This document shows, in pieces, positions 37,949-45,333 of a stretch of DNA of 64,000 bases (position 1 is its first letter; each line of letters opens with the position of its first letter). The notes beneath the pieces were generated by a model. It was not told where the DNA came from. It saw nothing but the letters and a program-made list of their open reading frames with translations, and did no database searches. Both the position numbers and the translations under genes were made by a program. Location of the stretch: positions 81,663 to 145,662 of the forward strand of contig NZ_JARQWR010000013.1 of the NCBI RefSeq assembly GCF_030766725.1, in the 5' to 3' direction. The stretch is from Flavobacterium aerium. GTDB lineage: Bacteria; Bacteroidota; Bacteroidia; Flavobacteriales; Flavobacteriaceae.

Positions 37949-39564
37949 GGTTTTACTACAATTTCACCATTAAATAAATCTACTCCAGTCGCTGTTGTTA
38001 TATTAATATGATAACCTCCTATTGGTAATTTTAATTTTAAGACACCATGATCACACCTATCTAAACGTTTTAAAATAGGTATAGTAAACCCTTGAATGGC
38101 TTTATATTCCTCTAAATCATATACACTAATTAATAAATCAACATTATTATACTTCTGAAATTTCTTATCTTTAATAATTACATCTTTAAATATTTCATCT
38201 GGATATATTGTTTTTAAATCTGTTTTTATATTATTGATTAAATAATAATCTGATGTCGTTTTTCTTCGTTCTTCTTCGTTTAAATCTTCCTTTGAAATTA
38301 ATGTTAATTCTGATTTTGTATCTGTAAACAATAAAGTCTGATTAATTGTAAATGGCTCAATTCCTGACAATTCTTTTAAATAAGTAGCCATCATTTTTCT
38401 GCGTCCCTCCTTTTGTGTTTTCTCTAAATGGGCATGACCGACATACATAAATATTTTAGCTATTGAATCTTCTTCTAATATTTTCATAATATTTTTGGCC
38501 TGTCCCAATTCTCTTTCAATCCCCTTATCAAGATTTTCATGTCCTAAAATAATGAAACCCATCTTTTTTGCCTTTCGAATAAAATATGCAAAATAAGGAT
38601 CTGTCACATAAAATCCAGACTTATAACTTGGGAAATATTTTGAATCTTCAACAGCTGCAAAATCTTCTAAACTAATGTATTTAAACCCATTATCTTTGAG
38701 TACATTTAATAACTGAGCTGCAAAAATCCTATGCTTAGGATAATAATGATCTTCATTCAAAATAAACAGTTGATTATTATTTGTCAGTTTTTTTATTTTA
38801 TTAAAAACTTCCTCATTAATTATTGTTTTTCTTTCTTTTCCAAGTTTTTCAATTATAGGTTTATAAAATATTTTTCTCTTCTTTTCATAATCCTCTATTA
38901 GTGAGTCATATTCAATATTATTACTTGAAATAAATGATTGGGCTGTCATAATAAATCCTTTAGCAGAATTCTCATAGCCTTTAACCTTTTGAAGTGGATT
39001 CTTTTTTAATTTATCAATTAAAACTAATCCATTCCCCTTACGATAGTTATTCAATATTTTCACATAAGATAAATTCACTTTATCAATAGAATCAATACTT
39101 ATTTTTTTTACAATGGAATCTCCAAGTGCTATAGATTTTGGGTTTCTATTGACTATAAATATAAGTTTCGTGTTTCCTTTCTGTTTTTCGAATTGTGCAT
39201 ACTGGTGAACTGAATCTGTTTTTACTATCCGCTTATAAACTAATGAATCTTTTGTTATTTCATAAAACAAAAATGTAGAATACGAATTATCGGAAGAAAC
39301 TCCATAAACCAACAATTGATTTAAATCTGGATGAGTAATTCCCTTTAATTCTTTTTTTAGTTGTCTTTTTCCTACCTGATTTAAATTTACAAAATTGATA
39401 GCTTGAGGAAAATCTACTCCTATTTTTAGACTATCATTATAATAATAATTCTTATTGTAAAAGTCATATTCTACCATACTCGGTTTGATTGTTGAGCATG
39501 AACAATTTAAAATCATTAATATTAAAACAATTGACTGGTTTAGATTTACTTTAATTCCATTCAT
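37945..39564 (-). CDS. Lipoprotein with a predicted ChaN/EreA/TIKI-like hydrolase domain
   Basis: A 539-residue lipoprotein (SIVLILMILNCSCS, lipid Cys21 or Cys23) with a helical N-terminal half and a C-terminal beta-rich tail. The middle carries LNEDHYYPKHRIF (Glu271, His273, His278), then SLEDF (Glu300), GHEN (His342) and YVGHAHLEK (His377, His379). This order, Glu-x-His-x2-Pro-x-His then Gly-x-x-His, resembles ChaN-type heme-binding lipoproteins and erythromycin esterases. Function is inferred, not known. I chose the ATG at 39564 because it begins the signal peptide; it lies inside the 3' end of the SPASM gene, overlapping by 14 bases. Likely on the cell surface or periplasmic face. Confidence 0.75.
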   Translation of the reverse strand: MNGIKVNLNQSIVLILMILNCSCSTIKPSMVEYDFYNKNYYYNDSLKIGVDFPQAINFVNLNQVGKRQLKKELKGITHPDLNQLLVYGVSSDNSYSTFLFYEITKDSLVYKRIVKTDSVHQYAQFEKQKGNTKLIFIVNRNPKSIALGDSIVKKISIDSIDKVNLSYVKILNNYRKGNGLVLIDKLKKNPLQKVKGYENSAKGFIMTAQSFISSNNIEYDSLIEDYEKKRKIFYKPIIEKLGKERKTIINEEVFNKIKKLTNNNQLFILNEDHYYPKHRIFAAQLLNVLKDNGFKYISLEDFAAVEDSKYFPSYKSGFYVTDPYFAYFIRKAKKMGFIILGHENLDKGIERELGQAKNIMKILEEDSIAKIFMYVGHAHLEKTQKEGRRKMMATYLKELSGIEPFTINQTLLFTDTKSELTLISKEDLNEEERRKTTSDYYLINNIKTDLKTIYPDEIFKDVIIKDKKFQKYNNVDLLISVYDLEEYKAIQGFTIPILKRLDRCDHGVLKLKLPIGGYHINITTATGVDLFNGEIVVKP

Positions 39565-40546
39565 TCGTATAAGGATTATAAGCACATTTTGTTTTATGAA
39601 AATATAATGTATCATTCTTTTTCTCTGGAATCCTTCGATCTGGACAGATGTATCTAAATTCACAATCTCTGCATATCTCTATTTGATCTTTTGTGACACT
39701 CCAAATTTCTAAAAAATCACTTTGAGAGATTATCAATTCTAAATTCTTGAATTTAATATTCCCAAAACTATTCCCTAAGTTATTATACTTAACATTCCCT
39801 TCATTATCAATATATACCCTTCTATTTAAAAACAAATTACAGGTAAGTGACTCCACATAAGCCAGTGTATTAATAATAAAATCATTTTTACTTTCTATTT
39901 TTTTATTTAGTATTTCTGTGAAACAATTCTCTATTTGTATAATTCGAGGTGAACATACATCATCTCTTCCTTTTGTAAAAGGAGCATTGTAAAAAACAAT
40001 TTCACATAATCTACCATAAGGCCTCAGTAGATCATTAATAGTTGAACTCAAATTTTCATTATATAAAATAAATAAAAAAATATTTTGGATTTTAGATTTA
40101 TTTAATAAAACTAACACTTCCACAACATACTCTACAATATCATTTTCTAGTATTAGGATAAGACTTTTACATCCTGAATTTTCCAACTGCTCATGAATAA
40201 ATCGTTTTTTAAAAAGCTGTAAATTGCTAATTTCCAAAGTAATAATATCTACATAAAAAGGAACGTTAAAATCCATCTCTATTTTTTGGAAAACATGCTC
40301 ATCCGAACAAGTAAAAATCAATTCGTGTTTTAAAAGATAATGAGCATATTTTTTAAATGTTTCTTTTTCATCATTAAAATCTTCAAAAAATGTAATCATA
40401 CATTTTTCGGAATACTCTTGTAATATATCAATTATACTATTTGGGAATATATATATTTCTTCTCTTTGTAAATCCAATATAACTCCTCTTTTTACTCCTT
40501 TAGTAGGAATACAACATTCAAATAGTTTTACTTTTTTCTCTTTCAT
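39551..40546 (-). CDS. gwsS: SPASM-domain peptide maturase of a grasp-with-spasm RiPP system, no radical-SAM cysteines
   Basis: A 331-residue protein whose C-terminus is a SPASM domain: Cys292-x2-Cys295-x5-Cys301 in CRDCEFRYICPDRR, then Cys321 in KTKCAYNPYTNEW, with Cys236 and VYIDNEGNVKYN before it. The N-terminal two-thirds look like a worn radical-SAM barrel, but no CxxxCxxC is present, so it should not bind the SAM-cleaving cluster. This matches what I recall of the grasp-with-spasm SPASM family. It follows the 65-residue gene by 17 bases. Probably acts as a partner of the ATP-grasp ligase in binding or modifying the precursor. Confidence 0.85.
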   Translation of the reverse strand: MKEKKVKLFECCIPTKGVKRGVILDLQREEIYIFPNSIIDILQEYSEKCMITFFEDFNDEKETFKKYAHYLLKHELIFTCSDEHVFQKIEMDFNVPFYVDIITLEISNLQLFKKRFIHEQLENSGCKSLILILENDIVEYVVEVLVLLNKSKIQNIFLFILYNENLSSTINDLLRPYGRLCEIVFYNAPFTKGRDDVCSPRIIQIENCFTEILNKKIESKNDFIINTLAYVESLTCNLFLNRRVYIDNEGNVKYNNLGNSFGNIKFKNLELIISQSDFLEIWSVTKDQIEICRDCEFRYICPDRRIPEKKNDTLYFHKTKCAYNPYTNEWN

Positions 40547-40563
40547 TCTTACTTTATGAAAAA

Positions 40564-40761
40564 TTAATATACTATTTTATAATAATCATAACAACGCATC
40601 ATTTTAGTCTGATAAAAATCCGATATAACATAAATCACTTTAGACTTCTTGGATTGGACTTCATCTCTAAATTCTTCATTTTCATATTCCGCATAATGTA
40701 TTATTACTGGGAGTAAATCGATTAAACTACTTTCCAACCCATCTATTATTTTTATTTTCAT
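40564..40761 (-). CDS. 65-residue protein of unknown function inside the RiPP operon
   Basis: Its ATG follows the ATP-grasp stop codon with no gap (TAGATG), and its stop is 17 bases before the SPASM gene, so it is very likely translated. The N-terminal half is hydrophobic/acidic (IIDGLESSLIDLLPVIIHY, then EYENEEFRDE) and the C-terminal half is basic and tyrosine-rich (about five Tyr in the last 17 residues, one Cys). No signal peptide and no GG leader motif. I do not recognise it. It could be a leader-binding adaptor or a second substrate. Confidence 0.65.
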   Translation of the reverse strand: MKIKIIDGLESSLIDLLPVIIHYAEYENEEFRDEVQSKKSKVIYVISDFYQTKMMRCYDYYKIVY

Positions 40762-41721
40762 CTATAGTTTTATCAAATAATCTGCAACTTTTTGATGCAA
40801 ATTATAATTACATGGAAAACTAGCCATTCCAAATTGACCTGCAGGATTTACTTCTAAAAAATAATAACATCCTTCTTTTTTTGATTTAACTAAATCAATT
40901 GAACCCGTATTTAATCTTAAATTTCTCATTAATAAATCAATTTTTAGTTCGATTTCTTTTGGTAATTTATAAGGAACAAAACGTGTTAGTTTCCTAAAAT
41001 CAACTAATCTAAAATCAACTTGTGTTTTTGGATTTGATTGCGAAAAAATTGCCATTGAATAACACTTCCCATCTAAATAAAAAACCCTCAACTCATATTC
41101 TTTATCAATATATCCTTGAAATAAAGACGGTGAAAAACTTTCTCCAATATTAACAACATCTTCAATTTTATAGGTTCGGAAGAAATAACTTTTATCATTC
41201 CAAAAAATCTTAGCTGATGAACCTATTGATTTTGTTATTATTGATTTATCATTTTCATAAAAGAATGAAATCAATTCTTCTTTTGATGTTGTTATAATTG
41301 TGTTAGGAATATTTAACCCGACATAACTTGCTCTTCTTAAGACTTCTAATTTTGTTGGCATATTTCCTTTCTTATAAAGCCATTTTCTATCTGATAAGAC
41401 TTCAAATAAAATTTCTCTTAAACGACTTAATTCTGAATATAGATACCTAGTTATATCACTATTTCTATTTAATTTTAGTTCATGATTTTTTAAAAATCCA
41501 AATTTTCTAAACCAAACAACTTTAATTTCTTTTATGTAAACAATTTTACCTTCTCTCTTCAGATATATTTTATCTTCATCGATTCCATCATAAAAAACAG
41601 AACAATCTCCTTCCATTAATTCGTCATCATTCAATCTGAAGAATTCTTTTTTATAAAACCTAAGCCATTCAACTACACACAATGTATCATAATCTGTAGA
41701 AGTACTTAAAATTAATATCAT
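40762..41721 (-). CDS. gwsG: ATP-grasp peptide ligase of a grasp-with-spasm RiPP system
   Basis: An ATP-dependent ligase of the MvdD/RimK-like group that installs side-chain ester or amide links in a ribosomal peptide. It has 319 residues. ATP-binding Lys164 is in IITKSIGSS, the substrate/ATP loop is FQGYIDKEYELRVFYLDGK, and the magnesium residues are Asp276 (LNTGSIDL), Glu290 and Asn292 in FLEVNPAGQFG. The N-terminal FRKFGFLKNHE resembles the leader-binding region of graspetide ligases. It starts 54 bases after the precursor gene across a hairpin and is directly joined to the 65-residue gene. Confidence 0.9.
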   Translation of the reverse strand: MILILSTSTDYDTLCVVEWLRFYKKEFFRLNDDELMEGDCSVFYDGIDEDKIYLKREGKIVYIKEIKVVWFRKFGFLKNHELKLNRNSDITRYLYSELSRLREILFEVLSDRKWLYKKGNMPTKLEVLRRASYVGLNIPNTIITTSKEELISFFYENDKSIITKSIGSSAKIFWNDKSYFFRTYKIEDVVNIGESFSPSLFQGYIDKEYELRVFYLDGKCYSMAIFSQSNPKTQVDFRLVDFRKLTRFVPYKLPKEIELKIDLLMRNLRLNTGSIDLVKSKKEGCYYFLEVNPAGQFGMASFPCNYNLHQKVADYLIKL

Positions 41722-41734
41722 ATCAATAAATAAC

Positions 41735-41762
41735 AGCAGGTATAATTTATTTTACACCTGCT
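41735..41762 (-). terminator. Inter-cistronic hairpin between precursor peptide and ATP-grasp gene
   Basis: As minus-strand RNA, AGCAGGUGUAA pairs with UUAUACCUGCU (11 base pairs including one G-U) around a six-base loop. It lies 12 bases after the precursor stop and 13 bases before the ligase ATG. It has only a mildly U-rich tail, so it may be a leaky attenuator or an RNA-stabilising element that raises precursor over enzyme levels, a common arrangement in RiPP operons. Confidence 0.6.
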
Positions 41763-41774
41763 ATTAAACTTTAT

Positions 41775-41942
41775 TTATGAAGCCCATTCATCATCTTCAT
41801 CTGTATGGACATCTGGCTCGCCACCTTGTGGATCCATACTTATTGTCATTGAATCAGTTGCTCTTAATCTATCTCCGCGCTGACCACCATAAATAGAACT
41901 GATGTTTACTTTTTCACAATTAAAATCTTCAAGTTTTTTCAT
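41775..41942 (-). CDS. RiPP precursor peptide with double-glycine leader (graspetide-type substrate)
   Basis: A 55-residue peptide from the ATG at 41942; the in-frame start at 41999 adds 19 residues unlike any leader. Leader residues 1-20 (MKKLEDFNCEKVNISSIYGG) fit the Bacteroidota GG-type pattern, with cleavage expected after Gly20. The 35-residue core has hydroxyl residues in strict alternation (Thr29, Ser31, Thr33, Ser35), a Pro/Gly turn, Thr47, then an acidic run (Asp48-Glu-Asp-Asp-Glu52). Hydroxyl donors plus acid acceptors are what an ATP-grasp ligase would join into ester rings. No Cys in the core, so a lanthipeptide or sactipeptide is unlikely. Confidence 0.82.
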   Translation of the reverse strand: MKKLEDFNCEKVNISSIYGGQRGDRLRATDSMTISMDPQGGEPDVHTDEDDEWAS

Positions 41943-42122
41943 TACATTATAAATTAAATTAGTAAATAAATTAATACCCCAATTACTCTGCTCGAACAAC
42001 TACGTGCACTTAGCCTATCTAACTTGCAATTTTGTATTTCACTAATTTACAGCATCTATACCATTTCGTTTTATGGCATTTCCACACTTTTCAGTATGGT
42101 TTTTATGTTAAAACTTTATGGT

Positions 42123-42782
42123 TTAAAGTATACCCAATCGGGTTGCTTCGGTAATCAGGTCTTTATCTTTGCGACTCTCAACATTTAAATCAATTTTCAA
42201 TCGTTGTTTTCTTTTTTCAATCGCACTTTTAGATAGTGGGATATAATTTTTTAAATCTATTGTTTTAATACCTTCGGAGAGCCGTAATAAAATGAGTTTG
42301 TCATATTCATCCAATTGAATATTCTTCATTTTAAATTCATGTAGAGATTGAATTATTGTAGTGCTAATATGTGAATTACCCGCAATAATATTTTTATAGA
42401 CAAAGATTGATTTTTCAAAATCCATATCTAATTTACTGAGTAAACCTTCAGGATTAATTGTTTTAAAAATTTGATTTAATCGATACGGTTGTTTGTTCTC
42501 TGTTAGAATCACAATCTTACAAGTGGGCTGGTGCTGACGAATCATTATTCCTAAATCTTCGCCCGAATACAAATCCTCATCTGCATGCATATTCAAATCC
42601 AAGCTTAAAATAGTCATATCAAATTGATACTCGATTATTTTCAAATGGGCCTGTTTACAATCACTGGCGGTATGAAAATTAATTTCATATTGTATAAAGT
42701 CTGTTGTGTCTAAAATATTTTTCAGCGCATAAACAATGTAGGGGTGTTTATCTACTAGTAGAATGTTTAATTTACAAGTCAT
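42123..42782 (-). CDS. Orphan NarL/LuxR-type response regulator
   Basis: A 219-residue two-domain regulator. The receiver (about 5-120) keeps phospho-acceptor Asp62 (ILSLDLNM), Thr94 and Lys117, but the first acidic pair is Asp11-Lys12 (LVDKHPY), so one metal-binding acid is missing. The C-terminal HTH (about 155-215) has LSEGIKTIDLKNYIPLSKSAIEKRK. No histidine kinase is adjacent. It is 180 bases upstream of the precursor gene on the same strand with no obvious terminator between, so it may be the local regulator or even co-transcribed. Confidence 0.85.
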   Translation of the reverse strand: MTCKLNILLVDKHPYIVYALKNILDTTDFIQYEINFHTASDCKQAHLKIIEYQFDMTILSLDLNMHADEDLYSGEDLGIMIRQHQPTCKIVILTENKQPYRLNQIFKTINPEGLLSKLDMDFEKSIFVYKNIIAGNSHISTTIIQSLHEFKMKNIQLDEYDKLILLRLSEGIKTIDLKNYIPLSKSAIEKRKQRLKIDLNVESRKDKDLITEATRLGIL

Positions 42783-42926
42783 ATTTTAAATTTTATCGTA
42801 TAGCTGAACTTGTGCAAATTCAGAAAATCAAAAATTATAACTGTAGGGAGTTAGGTAATTTAAGCAAAAAAAGTGAAGCAAAAAAATATCAAGTTCCGGA
42901 ATTAACACTTTGTCTTTTGAAAGCTT

Positions 42927-42934
42927 TATCTTTG
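42927..42934 (+). promoter_or_regulatory. -7 promoter element for the HMG-CoA reductase gene
   Basis: TATCTTTG matches TAnnTTTG. The predicted transcription start is only about 10-15 bases before the coding start, giving a very short leader. A TTTG at 42909-42912 is closer (14 bases) than a normal -33. Confidence 0.55.
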
Positions 42935-42953
42935 CAATATAAAATTGATGAAA

Positions 42954-44276
42954 ATGACCCATGCCATAAAAGGTTTTTCGAAACTATCGAAAGAAGAGAA
43001 AATTAATTGGATTGCCAAAACCTACTTTTCAACTCCTTCCGAAGCAATTTCTATTATTAAAAAATACTGGAATAGTGATGCTTCTCTTCAAAAACTACAT
43101 GATGATTTTATTGAAAACACAGTAACTAATTTCTACTTACCGTATGGTGTTGCTCCAAACTTTTTAGTGAATGGAGTCTATTATACTATCCCGATGGTCA
43201 TTGAGGAAAGTTCAGTTGTAGCGGCGGCGGCTAATGCAGCTAAATTCTGGTCTACGCGTGGTGGATTTAAAGCTACTGTTCTAAATACAGAGAAAATTGG
43301 TCAGCTACATTTCATCTTTAATGGTAATCCTGAAAAACTGAAAATTTTCTTTGATAGTATTAAAAATAAATTATTTGCCGATACGGAAAGCATTACTAAG
43401 AATATGCAAAAACGTGGCGGTGGAATTTTAGATATTGTATTGCGTGATAAAACGGATTTAATCCCAGATTACTATCAATTGCATGCCACTTTTGAAACGA
43501 AAGATTCTATGGGTGCCAATTTCATTAATTCTTGTTTGGAGCAATTTGCTCAAACTTTAAAAAATGAAGCTGCTCGTTATGATGCATTTACCATTATAGA
43601 AAAAGACATTCAGGTTGTGATGAGCATTTTATCGAATTATGTTCCAAACTGTATTGTCCGTGCAGAAGTTTCTTGCCCTATTGCAGATTTAGATAAGGAT
43701 TATGATACGGCTTATGCATTTGCAGAAAAATTTGTCCGTGCTGTACGTATTGCGGAAGTAGAGCCCTACAGAGCTGTAACCCATAACAAAGGAATAATGA
43801 ATGGTGTCGATGCTGTAGTTTTAGCGCTTGGAAATGACTTTAGAGCTGTAGAGGCTGGCGTACATGCTTATGCTTCAAAAGATGGTCAATACACGAGTTT
43901 ATCTCATGCCAAAATAGAAAATAATATTTTCACTTTCTGGTTGGATATTCCTTTGGCTTTAGGAACAGTAGGTGGATTGACGTCTTTACATCCTATGGTT
44001 AAACTTTCGTTGGAAATGCTAAATAAGCCTTCTGCTGCCGAAGTAATGAAAATTGTAGCAGTAGCCGGATTAGCACAAAACTTTGCAGCTTTGCGTTCTC
44101 TAACGACTACGGGAATACAGGAAGGGCACATGAAAATGCATCTTATGAATATTCTAAATCAACTGAATGCTACTGCTGAAGAAAAAATAAATGCCGTTGC
44201 CTATTTTAAGACCAACGTTACTTCGCATAGTGCTGTTGTGGATTTCATTGAGAATAACAGAAAAGTAAAACTTTAA
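42954..44276 (+). CDS. Class II hydroxymethylglutaryl-CoA reductase
   Basis: Interconverts HMG-CoA and mevalonate; in flavobacteria it serves isoprenoid synthesis through the mevalonate route, although the family is often labelled degradative. About 440 residues. EESSVVAAAANAAKFW carries the catalytic Glu, DSMGANFINSCLEQF is the dinucleotide-binding motif, NKGIMNGVDAVVLALGNDFRAVEAG holds Lys and Asp residues split over two motifs, and EGHMKMH the late His. Alternative starts lie at 42945 (TTG) and 42948 (ATG); I prefer ATG 42954, which begins at the conserved AIKGFSKLSKEEK. Followed by a GHMP kinase. Confidence 0.94.
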   Translation: MTHAIKGFSKLSKEEKINWIAKTYFSTPSEAISIIKKYWNSDASLQKLHDDFIENTVTNFYLPYGVAPNFLVNGVYYTIPMVIEESSVVAAAANAAKFWSTRGGFKATVLNTEKIGQLHFIFNGNPEKLKIFFDSIKNKLFADTESITKNMQKRGGGILDIVLRDKTDLIPDYYQLHATFETKDSMGANFINSCLEQFAQTLKNEAARYDAFTIIEKDIQVVMSILSNYVPNCIVRAEVSCPIADLDKDYDTAYAFAEKFVRAVRIAEVEPYRAVTHNKGIMNGVDAVVLALGNDFRAVEAGVHAYASKDGQYTSLSHAKIENNIFTFWLDIPLALGTVGGLTSLHPMVKLSLEMLNKPSAAEVMKIVAVAGLAQNFAALRSLTTTGIQEGHMKMHLMNILNQLNATAEEKINAVAYFKTNVTSHSAVVDFIENNRKVKL

Positions 44277-44346
44277 TTTTTCTAAAGTCACTAGAAAACT
44301 CTACTCTTTCACAGAGGAATTTTGATTGGACTTACAAACAAAGCGA

Positions 44347-45255
44347 ATGAAGAAAACTTTTTATAGCAACGGAAAACTACTTATTACAGGTGAATATGTA
44401 GTACTTGATGGCGCGGAAGCTTTTGCTTTACCCACAAAATACGGGCAAAATTTAATCGTAGAAAAAGGTTCACACCACCAAATTCAATGGAAAAGTTTTG
44501 ATCAGGATGGAACAATTTGGTTTGAGGATACCTTAAGCTATGAATCTATTCTTCATAAAGAAAAATCAGAGCATCCAATCAAGAATACACTTACGGAAAT
44601 TTTATATGAAGCACAGCAGTTGAATCCAAAGTTCCTAACGGAGTCTGAGGGTTATACTATTACAACTGCATTGACTTTTCCAAAACAGTGGGGATTAGGC
44701 ACTTCTTCTACATTGATTAATAATATCGGTGAGTGGCTTGAAATTGATGCTTTTCAACTACTGAATAATAGTTTTGGAGGTAGTGGTTATGATATTGCTT
44801 GTGCACAAACGGACGCTCCAATTTTATATCAGCTGATCAATGGATTACCACAGGTAAGTCCTTTGGTTTTCAATCCTAATTTTTCAGATCATATTTACTT
44901 CTTATACCTTAATCGCAAACAAAGCAGTAAGGCGGCTATAGCGGCTTATTATAATAAACAAAGCCGATTGGGCACTGCTGTAGAAGATATCAATAAAATC
45001 ACCTCTAAAATCACTCAGGCGACTACCTTGGAAGAGTTTGCGCAGTTATTATACAAACATGAAGTGATTATGAGTAATCTTCTTGAAATGAATACCATCA
45101 AAGAAACCTTATTTCCAGACTTTACGGGCATAATAAAAAGCCTTGGTGCTTGGGGTGGGGATTTTGTTATGGTGGTTTCAAAAGAGAGTCCTGCTGATTA
45201 TTTTATCAAAAAAGGATATCCCACTTTACTTTCCTTTAAAGAAATGATACTTTAA
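44347..45255 (+). CDS. GHMP-family kinase with GYDIA motif (mevalonate-pathway type)
   Basis: A cytoplasmic small-molecule kinase of about 302 residues. GKLLITGEYVVLDGAEAFALP is the N-terminal substrate motif, shown here as its two halves; FPKQWGLGTSSTL is the ATP phosphate loop; and FGGSGYDIA names the Bacteroidota 'GYDIA' subgroup. Placement right after HMG-CoA reductase suggests a mevalonate-pathway phosphorylation step, but the substrate (mevalonate, phosphomevalonate) is not decided by sequence. I chose the ATG at 44347 because MKKTFYSNGKLLITGEY starts the domain; the frame also allows 44326. Confidence 0.88.
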   Translation: MKKTFYSNGKLLITGEYVVLDGAEAFALPTKYGQNLIVEKGSHHQIQWKSFDQDGTIWFEDTLSYESILHKEKSEHPIKNTLTEILYEAQQLNPKFLTESEGYTITTALTFPKQWGLGTSSTLINNIGEWLEIDAFQLLNNSFGGSGYDIACAQTDAPILYQLINGLPQVSPLVFNPNFSDHIYFLYLNRKQSSKAAIAAYYNKQSRLGTAVEDINKITSKITQATTLEEFAQLLYKHEVIMSNLLEMNTIKETLFPDFTGIIKSLGAWGGDFVMVVSKESPADYFIKKGYPTLLSFKEMIL

Positions 45256-45279
45256 ATCTTTTCTTTTTCTCTATAAAAC

Positions 45280-45313
45280 AAAAAAGCATCTTGATTTCTC
45301 AAGATGCTTTTTT
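45280..45313. terminator. Bidirectional intrinsic terminator between the GHMP kinase and the isomerase gene
   Basis: A perfect 15-base inverted repeat (A-run, GCATCTTGA / TCAAGATGC, T-run) with a four-base loop at 45295-45298. It has an A-run on the left and a T-run on the right, so it terminates both convergent genes. Confidence 0.88.
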
Positions 45314-45333
45314 TATATGAAGTGCAATAGGGA

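Noticed and set aside
39551..40546. Radical-SAM enzyme annotation for the SPASM protein
   Set aside because: No CxxxCxxC motif anywhere in the N-terminal region, so SAM cleavage is not supported.
41943..41999. Extended N-terminus of the RiPP precursor
   Set aside because: The extra 19 residues do not fit any GG-type leader, while the ATG at 41942 starts a standard MKKLxxF leader.
42082..42099. Seven-base-pair hairpin with T-run on the plus strand downstream of the response regulator
   Set aside because: It would terminate plus-strand transcription, but no plus-strand gene ends there, and on the minus strand it lacks a U-run.
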